Assembly: GCA_013152415.1 (NCBI GenBank)
Contig: JAADGI010000006.1
Span: forward strand, 1-64,000
DNA: 64,000 nt
DNA from: Gammaproteobacteria bacterium
Lineage (GTDB): Bacteria; Pseudomonadota; Gammaproteobacteria; HyVt-429
Direction of reading: 5' to 3'
Made by a program: the position numbers and the translations under genes. Below are positions 16,346 through 24,867 of the stretch, piece by piece. Within the stretch, counting starts at the first letter, position 1. Each line of letters opens with the position of its first letter. The notes below the pieces were generated by a model. It saw only the letters and a program-made list of their open reading frames with translations, ran no database searches and was not told the origin of the DNA.

Positions 16346-17309
16346 ACTTATGCGTTTTGGTTTGCTGCTGGTGCTGGCCATAGGTATCACCCTGGCCGTT
16401 GTCTATCGCGACCAAATCGATAGCAGTGCCCTGGAACAATGGGTCCAGGATGCCGGTGCGGCCGGCCCCGTTGTCTTTATGCTGGTCTACGCATTGGCTA
16501 CGGTATTTTTTCTCCCCGGCTCGGTGCTGACCCTGGCCGGCGGTGCCCTGTTCGGCCCGCTGTGGGGCACACTCTATAACCTCACCGGTGCCACTCTGGG
16601 TGCCATCATGGCCTTCCTGGTGGCACGCTATCTCGCCTCCGACTGGGTAGCCAACAAAACCGGTGGACGGGTGAAGCAACTGATTACGGGTGTCGAGACT
16701 GAAGGCTGGCGCTTTGTTGCCTTTGTGCGCCTGGTACCCCTATTTCCCTTTAATCTGCTCAACTATGCCCTGGGCCTGACGCGGATCGGCCTGTGGCCTT
16801 ATGTCATCGCCACCTATATGTTCATGCTGCCGGGGGCCTTTGCCTATACCTACCTGGGCTACGCGGGACGAGAGGCCGTGGCCGGTGATATGGGCCTGGT
16901 CCAGCTAATCCAAATGGGCAGCATCGCTCTGGCCCTGCTCGCATCGGTCGCCTTCATCCCCCGAATCATTGGCCGACTGCGCCGCCAACCCATGCTCAGC
17001 ATTGCAGACCTCAAAAAACGACTGGATGCCGATGATGACCTGTTGATACTGGATGTACGCAGTGCTGCGGATTTCATCGGTGAACAAGGCCACATTGCAA
17101 ATGCACTCAATATCCCGGTTGAAGATCTACCGGGCCGTATCGGTGAGCTGGCCGATCATCTGCAAAGCACCATTGCGATCGTGTGCCGCACCGATCGGCG
17201 TTCGACCCAGGCCGCTGAACTGTTGGCCAAAGAAGGTTTCACCGATGTGCATATCACACAAGGCGGTATGACCGAGTGGAACCAATCAGGTTTTGCAGTA
17301 GAACATTGA
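16335..17309 (+). CDS. TVP38/TMEM64 (DedA-like) membrane protein fused to rhodanese
   Basis: The protein has 324 residues. Residues 1-220 form a SNARE-associated/TVP38 membrane domain with the conserved block FFLPGSVLTLAGGALFGPLWG and a second reentrant-like FVRLVPLFPFNLLNYALGL. The C-terminal ~90 residues are a cytoplasmic rhodanese: LLILDVRSAADFIGEQGHIA and the active loop CRTDRRSTQAA. The ATG at 16335 (GGAG upstream, overlapping the previous gene) replaces a longer frame that starts inside that gene. The fusion couples a lipid/ion transport-type membrane domain to sulfur transfer, and the downstream flavoprotein belongs to a group often found beside TVP38 proteins. Confidence 0.9.
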   Translation: MKTKLMRFGLLLVLAIGITLAVVYRDQIDSSALEQWVQDAGAAGPVVFMLVYALATVFFLPGSVLTLAGGALFGPLWGTLYNLTGATLGAIMAFLVARYLASDWVANKTGGRVKQLITGVETEGWRFVAFVRLVPLFPFNLLNYALGLTRIGLWPYVIATYMFMLPGAFAYTYLGYAGREAVAGDMGLVQLIQMGSIALALLASVAFIPRIIGRLRRQPMLSIADLKKRLDADDDLLILDVRSAADFIGEQGHIANALNIPVEDLPGRIGELADHLQSTIAIVCRTDRRSTQAAELLAKEGFTDVHITQGGMTEWNQSGFAVEH

Positions 17310-17337
17310 CGGTCTGCTCTCTTACAGGACACGAACA

Positions 17338-17535
17338 ATGTCTATAACAGTCACAATTATCATCCAAAATGCACCCTATCAAGCCGACAACAAGGCCTGG
17401 CATGCACTGCGTTTTGCCGGTACTGCCCTGGTTGAAGACATGAATGTCAGGGTGCATCTGCTCGATGATGCCGTAAAAATTGGCCGCCGTGGACATAGGG
17501 TCCCGGAAGCCAGCGATCACGTTCTGACATTTTAG
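17338..17535 (+). pseudogene. DsrE-like protein with internal deletion
   Basis: The frame encodes 65 residues. The first 57 (TVTIIIQNAPYQADNKAWHA, then LRFAG..., VRVHLLDDAVKIGRRGHRVPE) look like the N-terminal half of a ~115-120 residue DsrE-family subunit, and the last eight (ASDHVLTF) look like the extreme C-terminus. The middle, which normally carries the sulfur-accepting cysteine loop, is missing without a frameshift. There is no Cys at all. It is probably a decayed relic, though a short functional product cannot be excluded. Confidence 0.6.
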
Positions 17536-17552
17536 TACCGGAGAGACAAGAC

Positions 17553-17798
17553 ATGATGGAAGGCATGAATGGTTTTGGTTGGGGCATGGGTGCCTTCGGC
17601 TGGGTCTTTATGGTCCTGTTCTGGGGCCTGACCATTATAGGCATCGCCATCATCATAAAGTGGCTAATCGGCATACCCTGTGGTGACAACAATACGCAAC
17701 CACAAAAATCGGCATTACAGATACTGCAAGAACGATACGCTCGTGGCGAAATCAATCGTGAAGAATTTGAAGAGAAAAAACGTAACCTGGAAAATTAA
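17553..17798 (+). CDS. small membrane protein with SHOCT domain
   Basis: The protein has 81 residues: a Gly/Met/Phe-rich N-terminal membrane helix (about 8-40) followed by a SHOCT motif at the C-terminus, LQILQERYARGEINREEFEE. SHOCT segments are short oligomerisation helices found in many small membrane proteins with no fixed function. GGAGA upstream supports the start. It lies in the sulfur-related gene row. Confidence 0.85.
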   Translation: MMEGMNGFGWGMGAFGWVFMVLFWGLTIIGIAIIIKWLIGIPCGDNNTQPQKSALQILQERYARGEINREEFEEKKRNLEN

Positions 17799-17861
17799 AC
17801 CTAATACTCATGGGCGACCACGGCATGGAAGCCACTAAAATTGACCGAGGGGCTTAAGCTG

Positions 17862-19037
17862 ATGCCAAAAAAACACATTACACAAAAAAACAAAACTGTA
17901 TTGATCCTGGGTGGTGGTATTGGTGGTGTGGTGGTCGCCAGCCGTCTGCGCAAAGCATTACCCCGTGAGCATCGTATTGTGCTTATTGATCAGGAGCCCA
18001 AGCATTTATTCTCGCCCTCTTTGTTATGGCTGATGCTTGGTCAACGTACCCACCGTTCAATTTCACGCCCATTGATCAATCTTGAGAAACGGGGGATTGA
18101 ATGGATTCAAGGCGAGGTTGAGATTATCGACCCAGCCCAACACAGGGTTCAGGTCAAGGGTCATGACCTTGTGGGGGATTACATGGTAATCGCTTTGGGT
18201 GCGAAGTACGCCCCGGAGATGATCCCTGGTCTTGAAGAGGCCGGTTGTAATTTTTATTCTCTGGCTGGAGCCGAGGCCTTGCGCGAGGCAAGACTCAATC
18301 TACAGTCTGGACGACTCGTTGTCCTGGTAAGCGGTATGCCCTTTAAATGTCCGGCTGCACCCCACGAGGCGGCGATGTTATTGGAATACGATTGCCGCAA
18401 ACGCCAAATCCGTGATGCAGTTCAAATTGATGTCTACACCCCGGAACCCGGCCCTATGACCCTGGCCGGGCCACAAAACTCTGCACAAATACGGCAAATG
18501 CTGGAACAAAAAGGCATTGCTTTTCACCCTAAGCACCAGGTAGCTGAAATCGATGCAAAACAGAAAACCATCCATTTCAACAACGGATCAAGCGCCCGGT
18601 ATGATTTGCTGGCCTATGTCCCACCACACCGGGCACCGGATGTCGTGCGCAAGGCGGGGCTTATTGGTGAGTCCGGCTGGGTGCCGGTGGACCGCTCAAC
18701 CTTGGAAACAAAATATCCGGGCGTCTTCGCCATCGGCGATGTCACCGGCATCGGCCTGTCCGTAGGCAAGCCCTTGCCCAAAGCGGGTGTCTTCGCCCAC
18801 GGCGAGGCCGAGGTCGTCGCCAACAATCTTGTCCATGCCATCACCGGCAAAGGACACCCAAAAGAATTTGCCGGTCATGGTGAATGTTTTCTGGAAACCG
18901 GAGATGGAAAAGCGGGACTTGGCAGCGGAAATTTCTTCGCTGAACCTGCCCCCGCAATAAAACTCAGGATGCCGGGCCGAATGCTGCATTTTGCTAAAGT
19001 GGCATTTGAAAAATATTGGTTATTCCGCTGGTTTTAA
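17862..19037 (+). CDS. sulfide:quinone oxidoreductase-like flavoprotein
   Basis: The protein has 391 residues. An N-terminal FAD-binding Rossmann motif (VLILGGGIGGVVVASRL) and a second one (YPGVFAIGDVTGIG) place it in the SQR/FCSD flavoprotein family. Candidate catalytic cysteines are Cys129 (EEAGCNFYS), Cys163 (MPFKCPAAPHEAA) and Cys342 (GHGECFLETG), the expected spread for SQR. The amphipathic aromatic C-terminus (FEKYWLFRWF) is suited to membrane attachment. GAGGGG nine bases before the ATG decides the start over a TTG at 17841. It would pass electrons from sulfide to the quinone pool. The exact SQR type is not resolved. Confidence 0.85.
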   Translation: MPKKHITQKNKTVLILGGGIGGVVVASRLRKALPREHRIVLIDQEPKHLFSPSLLWLMLGQRTHRSISRPLINLEKRGIEWIQGEVEIIDPAQHRVQVKGHDLVGDYMVIALGAKYAPEMIPGLEEAGCNFYSLAGAEALREARLNLQSGRLVVLVSGMPFKCPAAPHEAAMLLEYDCRKRQIRDAVQIDVYTPEPGPMTLAGPQNSAQIRQMLEQKGIAFHPKHQVAEIDAKQKTIHFNNGSSARYDLLAYVPPHRAPDVVRKAGLIGESGWVPVDRSTLETKYPGVFAIGDVTGIGLSVGKPLPKAGVFAHGEAEVVANNLVHAITGKGHPKEFAGHGECFLETGDGKAGLGSGNFFAEPAPAIKLRMPGRMLHFAKVAFEKYWLFRWF

Positions 19038-19149
19038 CTGTGCATTCATCACCAAGCCTGTCAAGATTATGTTGGCTATACCTTGACAGCAGCATATACA
19101 AATTCTGATTACCATACTTCAATCTTTGAAACAGAGTGTTGGCTTACCG

Positions 19150-20487
19150 ATGGATATTAAAAACAGAACTGTCATCTTCATTATTGTGTTGATCGCCATC
19201 ATCAGTTTTTTTGTGTGGCGCTTCATCCGTCCCATGAATATTTATGTGGTGTCAGAGGCCTTTGAGCGACCGATCGATACCTCCACGATACCGGCCCCAT
19301 TACGGACCCTGCGTGCCACTGAATGCGCCACCTGTCACAGTGATTTCTATGACGAATGGCGCACCACCATTCACAGCCAGGCCTGGACCGACCCCTACTT
19401 CCAGGCCGACTGGAAGTTTGAAAACAAACAGCAGACTTGTAAAAACTGCCATATTCCTCTGGACCGGCAACAGGAACACAAGGTACTGGGTTTCCGCGAC
19501 AAAGAAAAATGGGACCCCATCCTGGCACCGAATCCACAATTTGACCCCAAGCTGCAACACGAAGGGGTGACCTGTGCCGCTTGTCATCTGCGTGAGGGCA
19601 AGATCGTCGGTGTGTATGGTGACACCCAGGCCCCGCACCCAGTCCGAAAACTCGACGACCCCAACCAGGTCTGTGTGCGCTGCCATGTGGTCAAAGGGGA
19701 GCGCTGGGACACCTTCTTTCGTATCCCACCTTGTGGCACGGTAGCGGAAATCACGGCAACGAAGAACGCCCATCTATCCAGACAAGATATTGACTTGCTG
19801 CTTGGTGCCCCCAAAATCAATACAGCAACAAAGCCCGACCAACCGGTTCCGCTTATCGAAACCCCGCAGACTCCTGAGTCACCACCTGTGGATAAGGAAA
19901 TAACCGGGGCATACAGTGAGATCACCGCATCCAACATCAAGGGGCTCGGCTGCGTACAGTGCCACATGCCCTTGGTAAAACGCCCCCTCGTTGTCGGCGG
20001 CAAACCACGGCTGGCGCGGCGGCACCTGTGGCGCGGCGGTCATGATCCTGAAATGGTCAAACGTGGACTCGAAATAAGCTTCCAGGCAGCGTCAGACAGT
20101 GCGCCGGGTAAACGGGGTTTTATTCTCACTGTAACCAACGTGGGGGCGGCCCACTACCTGCCCACCGGAACCCCGGACCGTCATCTAACAGTGAGCCTGC
20201 GGTTGCTGGATAAAGACGGGGGGGTCCTGAAACAAGAAATCCACACACTCAAGCGCACCATCATGTGGCGACCCTTTATCGTCGACCTGTGGGACACGCG
20301 CCTGCTCCGCTGGCAACCACGTCGCTATCGCCTGGACATCCCGGAGAAACAAAACGGTGAGACAGTGGAGGCGGTGGTGCGTTATCACTTGGTGGCCGAG
20401 AAGCGGCTCAAGCGTATCGGCTACAAGAGTGAGGAACCCCTCGCCTATGATGTGTTCCGAAAACAAATTCCACTGCGAATCAATTAA
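19150..20487 (+). CDS. membrane-anchored pentaheme cytochrome c
   Basis: The protein has 445 residues with an N-terminal membrane anchor (about 8-26) and five CxxCH sites: CATCH (59-63), CKNCH, CAACH, CVRCH and CVQCH. The arrangement (DEWRTTIHSQAWTDPYF after the first heme, then EGVTCAACH) resembles the cytochrome c554-type multiheme fold. The C-terminal ~150 residues are a beta-rich domain without heme. The ATG at 19150 gives a proper anchor. A TTGACA box at 19083 may start a promoter, but its -10 is poor. It sits between SQR-like and NAD(P)H-type flavoprotein genes, suggesting a periplasmic electron acceptor. Confidence 0.88.
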   Translation: MDIKNRTVIFIIVLIAIISFFVWRFIRPMNIYVVSEAFERPIDTSTIPAPLRTLRATECATCHSDFYDEWRTTIHSQAWTDPYFQADWKFENKQQTCKNCHIPLDRQQEHKVLGFRDKEKWDPILAPNPQFDPKLQHEGVTCAACHLREGKIVGVYGDTQAPHPVRKLDDPNQVCVRCHVVKGERWDTFFRIPPCGTVAEITATKNAHLSRQDIDLLLGAPKINTATKPDQPVPLIETPQTPESPPVDKEITGAYSEITASNIKGLGCVQCHMPLVKRPLVVGGKPRLARRHLWRGGHDPEMVKRGLEISFQAASDSAPGKRGFILTVTNVGAAHYLPTGTPDRHLTVSLRLLDKDGGVLKQEIHTLKRTIMWRPFIVDLWDTRLLRWQPRRYRLDIPEKQNGETVEAVVRYHLVAEKRLKRIGYKSEEPLAYDVFRKQIPLRIN

Positions 20488-20502
20488 ACAGGGGTACTGG
20501 AT

Positions 20503-21918
20503 ATGAGTAAACTGCAGGATATAGTCATTATTGGCGGTGGTGCAGGTGGACTGGTGGTGGCCAGTGTGGCCGCACAACTTGGCCTCAAGGTCACCCTGAT
20601 CGAGAAAGAACCCAAACTGGGGGGAGATTGCCTGCACCACGGTTGTGTGCCCAGCAAGACCCTGATCCACGCCGCCAAGGTAGCCTCCCTGATGCGCCGG
20701 GCAGGAGACTACGGTTTACCGGCTGCGACACCCCAGGTTGATCTCGGCCTGGTGAATGATCATGTGCAATCGGTGATTGACCGGATACAGGTCCATGATG
20801 ACCCGGAACGCTTTCGTGATTACGGTTGCGAAGTCATTTTCGGCCAGGCCACATTTATTGATTCACATACACTACGGGTAGGTGATGATGAGATTCGTGG
20901 CCATCGATTTGTTATCGCTACCGGCTCGCAGCCTTTTGTGCCACCTATCGAAGGGTTACAGGAAGCAGGCTACCTGACCAATCTGAATATCTTCTCAATG
21001 CGCCAACTGCCACAACGCCTGGTTGTGCTCGGTGGTGGCCCTATCGGTTTGGAGATGGCCCAGGCCTTTTCCCGTTTGGGTAGCAAGGTCACCGTGGTGG
21101 AACGGTTAGCACAGCTCTTGCCCCAGGAAGATTCAGAAATCGCTGACTCTCTGAAGGCCGTGCTGAAGGCCGAGGGGATTGATATTCGCACCTCGACAAC
21201 TGCAGAAAAGGTCTACAAACAAGATGGCACCACAATCATCCAATGTGATGGCGGACTGAGTCTGGAGGCGGATGCCTTACTCGTTGCCGTGGGCCGTCGT
21301 CCTACTGTGGACAACCTGGGACTGGATGCCGCAGGCGTAAAATACGATACAAAGGGGATCAAGGTGGACCGGTGTCTGCGCACCTCACAAAAACACATCT
21401 ATGCCTGTGGTGACGTGTGTGGCCCCTACCCCTTCACCCACATGGCCGAATACCAGGCCGGTATCGTCATCAGCAATGCCATTTTTCGTTTTCCAAAAAA
21501 GACCGATTATCGTGTGGTACCCTGGGTCACCTACACCGACCCGGAACTGGCCCGAGTCGGTCTCACAGAACAACAGGCCCGGGATCAGGGCATTGAGCCC
21601 CTTGTGCTGCGGTTTGAATTCAAAGACGTGGATCGGGCATTGGCGGAAGTGGAAACCGCTGGACTGGTCAAACTGGTCACCCATAAAGGTAAAATTCTTG
21701 GTGCATCCATACTCGGCCCCCAGGGTGGTGAGTTGATCCATGAGATTGTGCTGGCCATGAAAACAGGGGCCAAGATCGGTGACATCTCTGCCACCATTCA
21801 CGCCTATCCCACACTGTCCCAGGTACACCGGCGCACCGTGAATACATGGTTCGGGAAAAAATTATTCAGCCCCGCCACCCGTAGGCTGGTCAAATGGGTC
21901 AACCGACTATTACCCTAA
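20503..21918 (+). CDS. mercuric reductase/Lpd-like disulfide oxidoreductase
   Basis: This 471-residue class I pyridine nucleotide-disulfide oxidoreductase begins with an FAD motif (DIVIIGGGAGGLVVASVAA) and has the redox disulfide Cys43/Cys48 (GGDCLHHGCVPSK), an NAD(P) motif (LVVLGGGPIGLEMAQAF), the ACGDVCGPYPFTH motif and a dimerisation domain ending HAYPTLSQVHRRT. There is no MerA N-terminal HMA domain or C-terminal Cys pair, so mercury reduction is unlikely. Such proteins commonly adjoin TVP38 genes, as here; the true substrate is unknown. AGGGG upstream supports the start. Confidence 0.88.
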   Translation: MSKLQDIVIIGGGAGGLVVASVAAQLGLKVTLIEKEPKLGGDCLHHGCVPSKTLIHAAKVASLMRRAGDYGLPAATPQVDLGLVNDHVQSVIDRIQVHDDPERFRDYGCEVIFGQATFIDSHTLRVGDDEIRGHRFVIATGSQPFVPPIEGLQEAGYLTNLNIFSMRQLPQRLVVLGGGPIGLEMAQAFSRLGSKVTVVERLAQLLPQEDSEIADSLKAVLKAEGIDIRTSTTAEKVYKQDGTTIIQCDGGLSLEADALLVAVGRRPTVDNLGLDAAGVKYDTKGIKVDRCLRTSQKHIYACGDVCGPYPFTHMAEYQAGIVISNAIFRFPKKTDYRVVPWVTYTDPELARVGLTEQQARDQGIEPLVLRFEFKDVDRALAEVETAGLVKLVTHKGKILGASILGPQGGELIHEIVLAMKTGAKIGDISATIHAYPTLSQVHRRTVNTWFGKKLFSPATRRLVKWVNRLLP

Positions 21919-21969
21919 TCGGCACATCTACTGCGGCAACTCTCACATCAACACCGGGCTGAATATTCT

Positions 21970-23280
21970 TTATTGTTTACCCCCCCGAAAATTTTCGGGT
22001 GCATGTTTAATGTAAACGTCCCGCTGTGGATAGGGAATAGCAATACCGTTCTCTTTAAAGCTGCGCCAAATCATCAGGTTGACACTGGAGCGCACATTAT
22101 TTAACCCTTCTTCCGGATCAGTGATCCACACCCTTAGCTCCAGGTTGATTCCATTGTCACCAAAACCCAACAAGCGACACACCGGCTCTGGACTACTCAA
22201 AATACGCGGTTCAGCCTTGGCGGCCTTGATCATGATTCCCATGGCCTGCTCCGGATCATTGGCATAACTGATCTGTATCGGTATCTTAATGCGAATATTT
22301 CGATCGCCATAACTCCAGTTGATCACATCTGAAGTGATTAATTTCTCATTGGGAATGAGTGTGTCAACACCATTACGATCGCGAATAACCACATAACGAG
22401 CCCGCAAAGCCTGCACCCAACCAAAGCTATCGCCAACACTGATCACATCACCTGGCCGAATGGAGCGATCGAAAATCAGGATAAAGCCACTGATAAAATT
22501 ACTGGTGATACGCTGTAGACCAAAACCGATACCTACACCGAGGGCACCACCAAACACTGTCAGGGCGGTCAGGTCTATACCAATGCCATCCAACACCAAC
22601 AAGATGGCAACGGTAATTAGGGAAAACTTTCCAAACTTGGCAAACCCCACCCGCAGGCTCGGAGTTAAGGTCTGGGTCTTCATCAACTGATACTCGATAA
22701 AATCAGACAGACGAAATGCCACAATCAGGGCAATGGCACCAAACAGCAACAACTTGATCACTGCCAACAAGGAAACTCGGGAATCACCTAACTGTATCGC
22801 CAGATCATCCATAGCCGATAACACAGATGGCATTAAACCAAGCAGGTGCATGGTCACCGCTACCCATATCAGTGCTGTAATCGTATTTTCCCAAGCAGAA
22901 AGTGCCCGGGTATGGCTAAAGCTGCGACGTAGAATAAAGACCACAAAGCGAATGACCATCAAGGCCAACACCACTGGCACCGCAAGACTGATAAAACGAA
23001 CGTCCTGGCCGAAGTTTTCCAGCCCTGCACGACCCACCAACAAGAGCAACAGCAAACTGAACGGGAATACCATACGTTGAACACCCCGCAGGGCCGTCCG
23101 CCGTAGGCCAGCAATGGATTTATCGCTGAGCAGGGCCACAAAGTACCGCCCCAGGACATAATGGATTCCCCAGGCGATGCCAATCACGACCACCAATACC
23201 GTTAACTCGGGCCATAACTTGGCATCGCTGAGTCCAGCCCACCAATCGTTATAGTTGGAGCTTGCCACTTTATTTTTCAT
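21970..23280 (-). CDS. MscS-family mechanosensitive channel
   Basis: This is a membrane protein of 436 residues. Several N-terminal helices precede the MscS core: TALTVFGGALGVGIGFGLQR (pore-lining TM3) followed by FISGFILIFDRSIRPGDVIS (beta domain), then the NEKLITSDVINWSY segment. The pore helix is rich in Gly/Ala as required. It gates in response to membrane tension during hypo-osmotic shock. The start is uncertain (ATG 23280 or GTG 23304), as neither has a clear ribosome site. It is convergent with the preceding flavoprotein gene. Confidence 0.92.
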   Translation of the reverse strand: MKNKVASSNYNDWWAGLSDAKLWPELTVLVVVIGIAWGIHYVLGRYFVALLSDKSIAGLRRTALRGVQRMVFPFSLLLLLLVGRAGLENFGQDVRFISLAVPVVLALMVIRFVVFILRRSFSHTRALSAWENTITALIWVAVTMHLLGLMPSVLSAMDDLAIQLGDSRVSLLAVIKLLLFGAIALIVAFRLSDFIEYQLMKTQTLTPSLRVGFAKFGKFSLITVAILLVLDGIGIDLTALTVFGGALGVGIGFGLQRITSNFISGFILIFDRSIRPGDVISVGDSFGWVQALRARYVVIRDRNGVDTLIPNEKLITSDVINWSYGDRNIRIKIPIQISYANDPEQAMGIMIKAAKAEPRILSSPEPVCRLLGFGDNGINLELRVWITDPEEGLNNVRSSVNLMIWRSFKENGIAIPYPQRDVYIKHAPENFRGGKQ

Positions 23281-23444
23281 ATCGACATACGTTCTTGAAC
23301 ACACACTTAGCTTGTAGGTACCCCCCTACACGCCCACTGGATAAGACCACACTATAACCACCCGCCCCCGTGGAATCCATCGGTGGCACATTCTAAAACC
23401 TTATGGCAAAGTAACGGCTCTTCCAACATAACAGGGTCATTACC

Positions 23445-24233
23445 ATGGATTCTACAAAGACATCGGCGATTGCATATTTCATGATATTCGGTCTATGGAT
23501 GGCCCCTGCCCTGGGTAGTGATACGGCCAAAGAAAAGCGCTGGGCAGAGCAAATTGTGGATGGGATATTTGACGGTGAGCCCAAGTGGCTGGAGGCCGAG
23601 GGGCACAAATTCCTGGGCATCTACACCCCAGCCACAAGCAGCAAGCCCAAAGGAGGAGCCCTGATACTCCATGGTGTCGGTGTCCACCCGGATTGGCCTC
23701 AGATCATCAACCCACTAAGGGTCTCCCTCCCTGCCCGGGGATGGACAACCCTCTCCCTACAGATGCCCATTCTCAAAAATGAGGCCAAAATTGAGGAATA
23801 CACCCCCCTGTTCAAAGAAGTACCCGGTCGCCTCAATGCCGGTATCGCCTTTTTGAAGGCCCAGGGCATTCAAAATATCGTTATCATTGCCCATAGCATG
23901 GGTTCTGCCATGGCCTCCCACTATCTTGCCAACACTGACGATGCCACCATAAAGGCCTATGTAGGTATCGGCATGGGCGGCAACCGCAGCGGTACGGTAC
24001 TCGATAACGATGTCTCCCTGAAAAAGATTGGGTTACCCGTTCTGGATATATACGGCAGTAACGATATCAAACCCGTTCTGGAATCAGTCAACCAAAGAGC
24101 TAACGCCGCCAAGGCTGCAAATAACTCCGCATACACTCAAACCAAAATAGACGGAGCCGATCACTTCTTTGAAGGCCATGAAAAGCAATTACTCGACACA
24201 ATCACGGCCTGGTTGGAAAAGACAGTAAAATGA
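23445..24233 (+). CDS. exported DUF3530 alpha/beta hydrolase-like protein
   Basis: The protein has 262 residues with a signal peptide (about 1-24, cleaved near LGSDTA). The alpha/beta hydrolase core has GGALILHGVGVHPDWPQII, the nucleophile elbow VIIAHSMGSAMA, the acid-bearing strand LDIYGSNDIKP and the final His in GADHFFEGHE, a complete catalytic triad. DUF3530 members are periplasmic and of unknown substrate. The stretch 24234-24417 downstream holds no gene that I can support. Confidence 0.85.
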   Translation: MDSTKTSAIAYFMIFGLWMAPALGSDTAKEKRWAEQIVDGIFDGEPKWLEAEGHKFLGIYTPATSSKPKGGALILHGVGVHPDWPQIINPLRVSLPARGWTTLSLQMPILKNEAKIEEYTPLFKEVPGRLNAGIAFLKAQGIQNIVIIAHSMGSAMASHYLANTDDATIKAYVGIGMGGNRSGTVLDNDVSLKKIGLPVLDIYGSNDIKPVLESVNQRANAAKAANNSAYTQTKIDGADHFFEGHEKQLLDTITAWLEKTVK

Positions 24234-24417
24234 TCAGGTTATTAATTAGAGAAATAACACCCCGCCCAAAAATCTGGCCCACAAAGCATGATTGAACTTA
24301 TTTGATATTCCGTTGCCTCATGCCTTGGCGTACCCAGTGTCTTTGTTGAGAAGCGGTCATTCTGGCTTAACGCCTGTAAATTTCACCCAAACATAAGCTT
24401 TATCTTAAGGAGCCCCC

Positions 24418-24867
24418 ATGCCCATTGCCCTCGCCCTGCACACACTCGCCGTCGTTGTATGGGTCGGGGGTATGTTTTTTGCCTACATGGCGCTGCGCCC
24501 CGCTGCCCTGGGACTGGAGCCACCACAGCGGCTGCCCCTTTGGTCACGGACCTTCGCGCGGTTTTTCCCCTGGGTGTGGGCTGCCATTTTCATCTTGCCG
24601 GTAACCGGCCTGTGGCTGATCCGGGAGATGGGGGGAATGGCTAATGCAGGTCTTTATATCCACATCATGCTGGTCCTGGCCATTGCCATGATACTCATTT
24701 TCATGCACGTCTTTTTTTCACCCTACAAAAAGATGAATAAGGCGATTGAGGCTGGGGACATCCCCGCCGCCGGAAAACAATTAGGTCAAATTCGCCGGTG
24801 GGTGGGCATCAACCTGATCATCGGTTTGGTAACCATCACCGTAGCAGTAGGCGGGAAGGCATTGTAA
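24418..24867 (+). CDS. CopD-like four-helix membrane protein
   Basis: The protein has 149 residues with four hydrophobic helices. LALHTLAVVVWVGGMFFAYM at the N-terminus with its His and WVGGM motif is typical of the CopD/DUF4149 superfamily of small membrane proteins linked to copper or cytochrome function. GGAGCC upstream supports the start. The stop overlaps the next gene's ATG (TAATG), so it is translationally coupled with the TlpA-like lipoprotein. Confidence 0.75.
   Translation: MPIALALHTLAVVVWVGGMFFAYMALRPAALGLEPPQRLPLWSRTFARFFPWVWAAIFILPVTGLWLIREMGGMANAGLYIHIMLVLAIAMILIFMHVFFSPYKKMNKAIEAGDIPAAGKQLGQIRRWVGINLIIGLVTITVAVGGKAL

Noticed and set aside
17338-17535. DsrE fragment as a simple frameshift product
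   Set aside because: The C-terminal ASDHVLTF is in the same frame, so an in-frame deletion is the better explanation.
19083-19111. Promoter for the pentaheme gene (TTGACA-N17-TGATTA)
   Set aside because: The -35 is perfect but the -10 matches poorly, so I mention it only under the gene.
20503-21918. Mercuric reductase
   Set aside because: The N-terminal metal-binding domain and C-terminal vicinal Cys of MerA are absent, and no mer genes adjoin.
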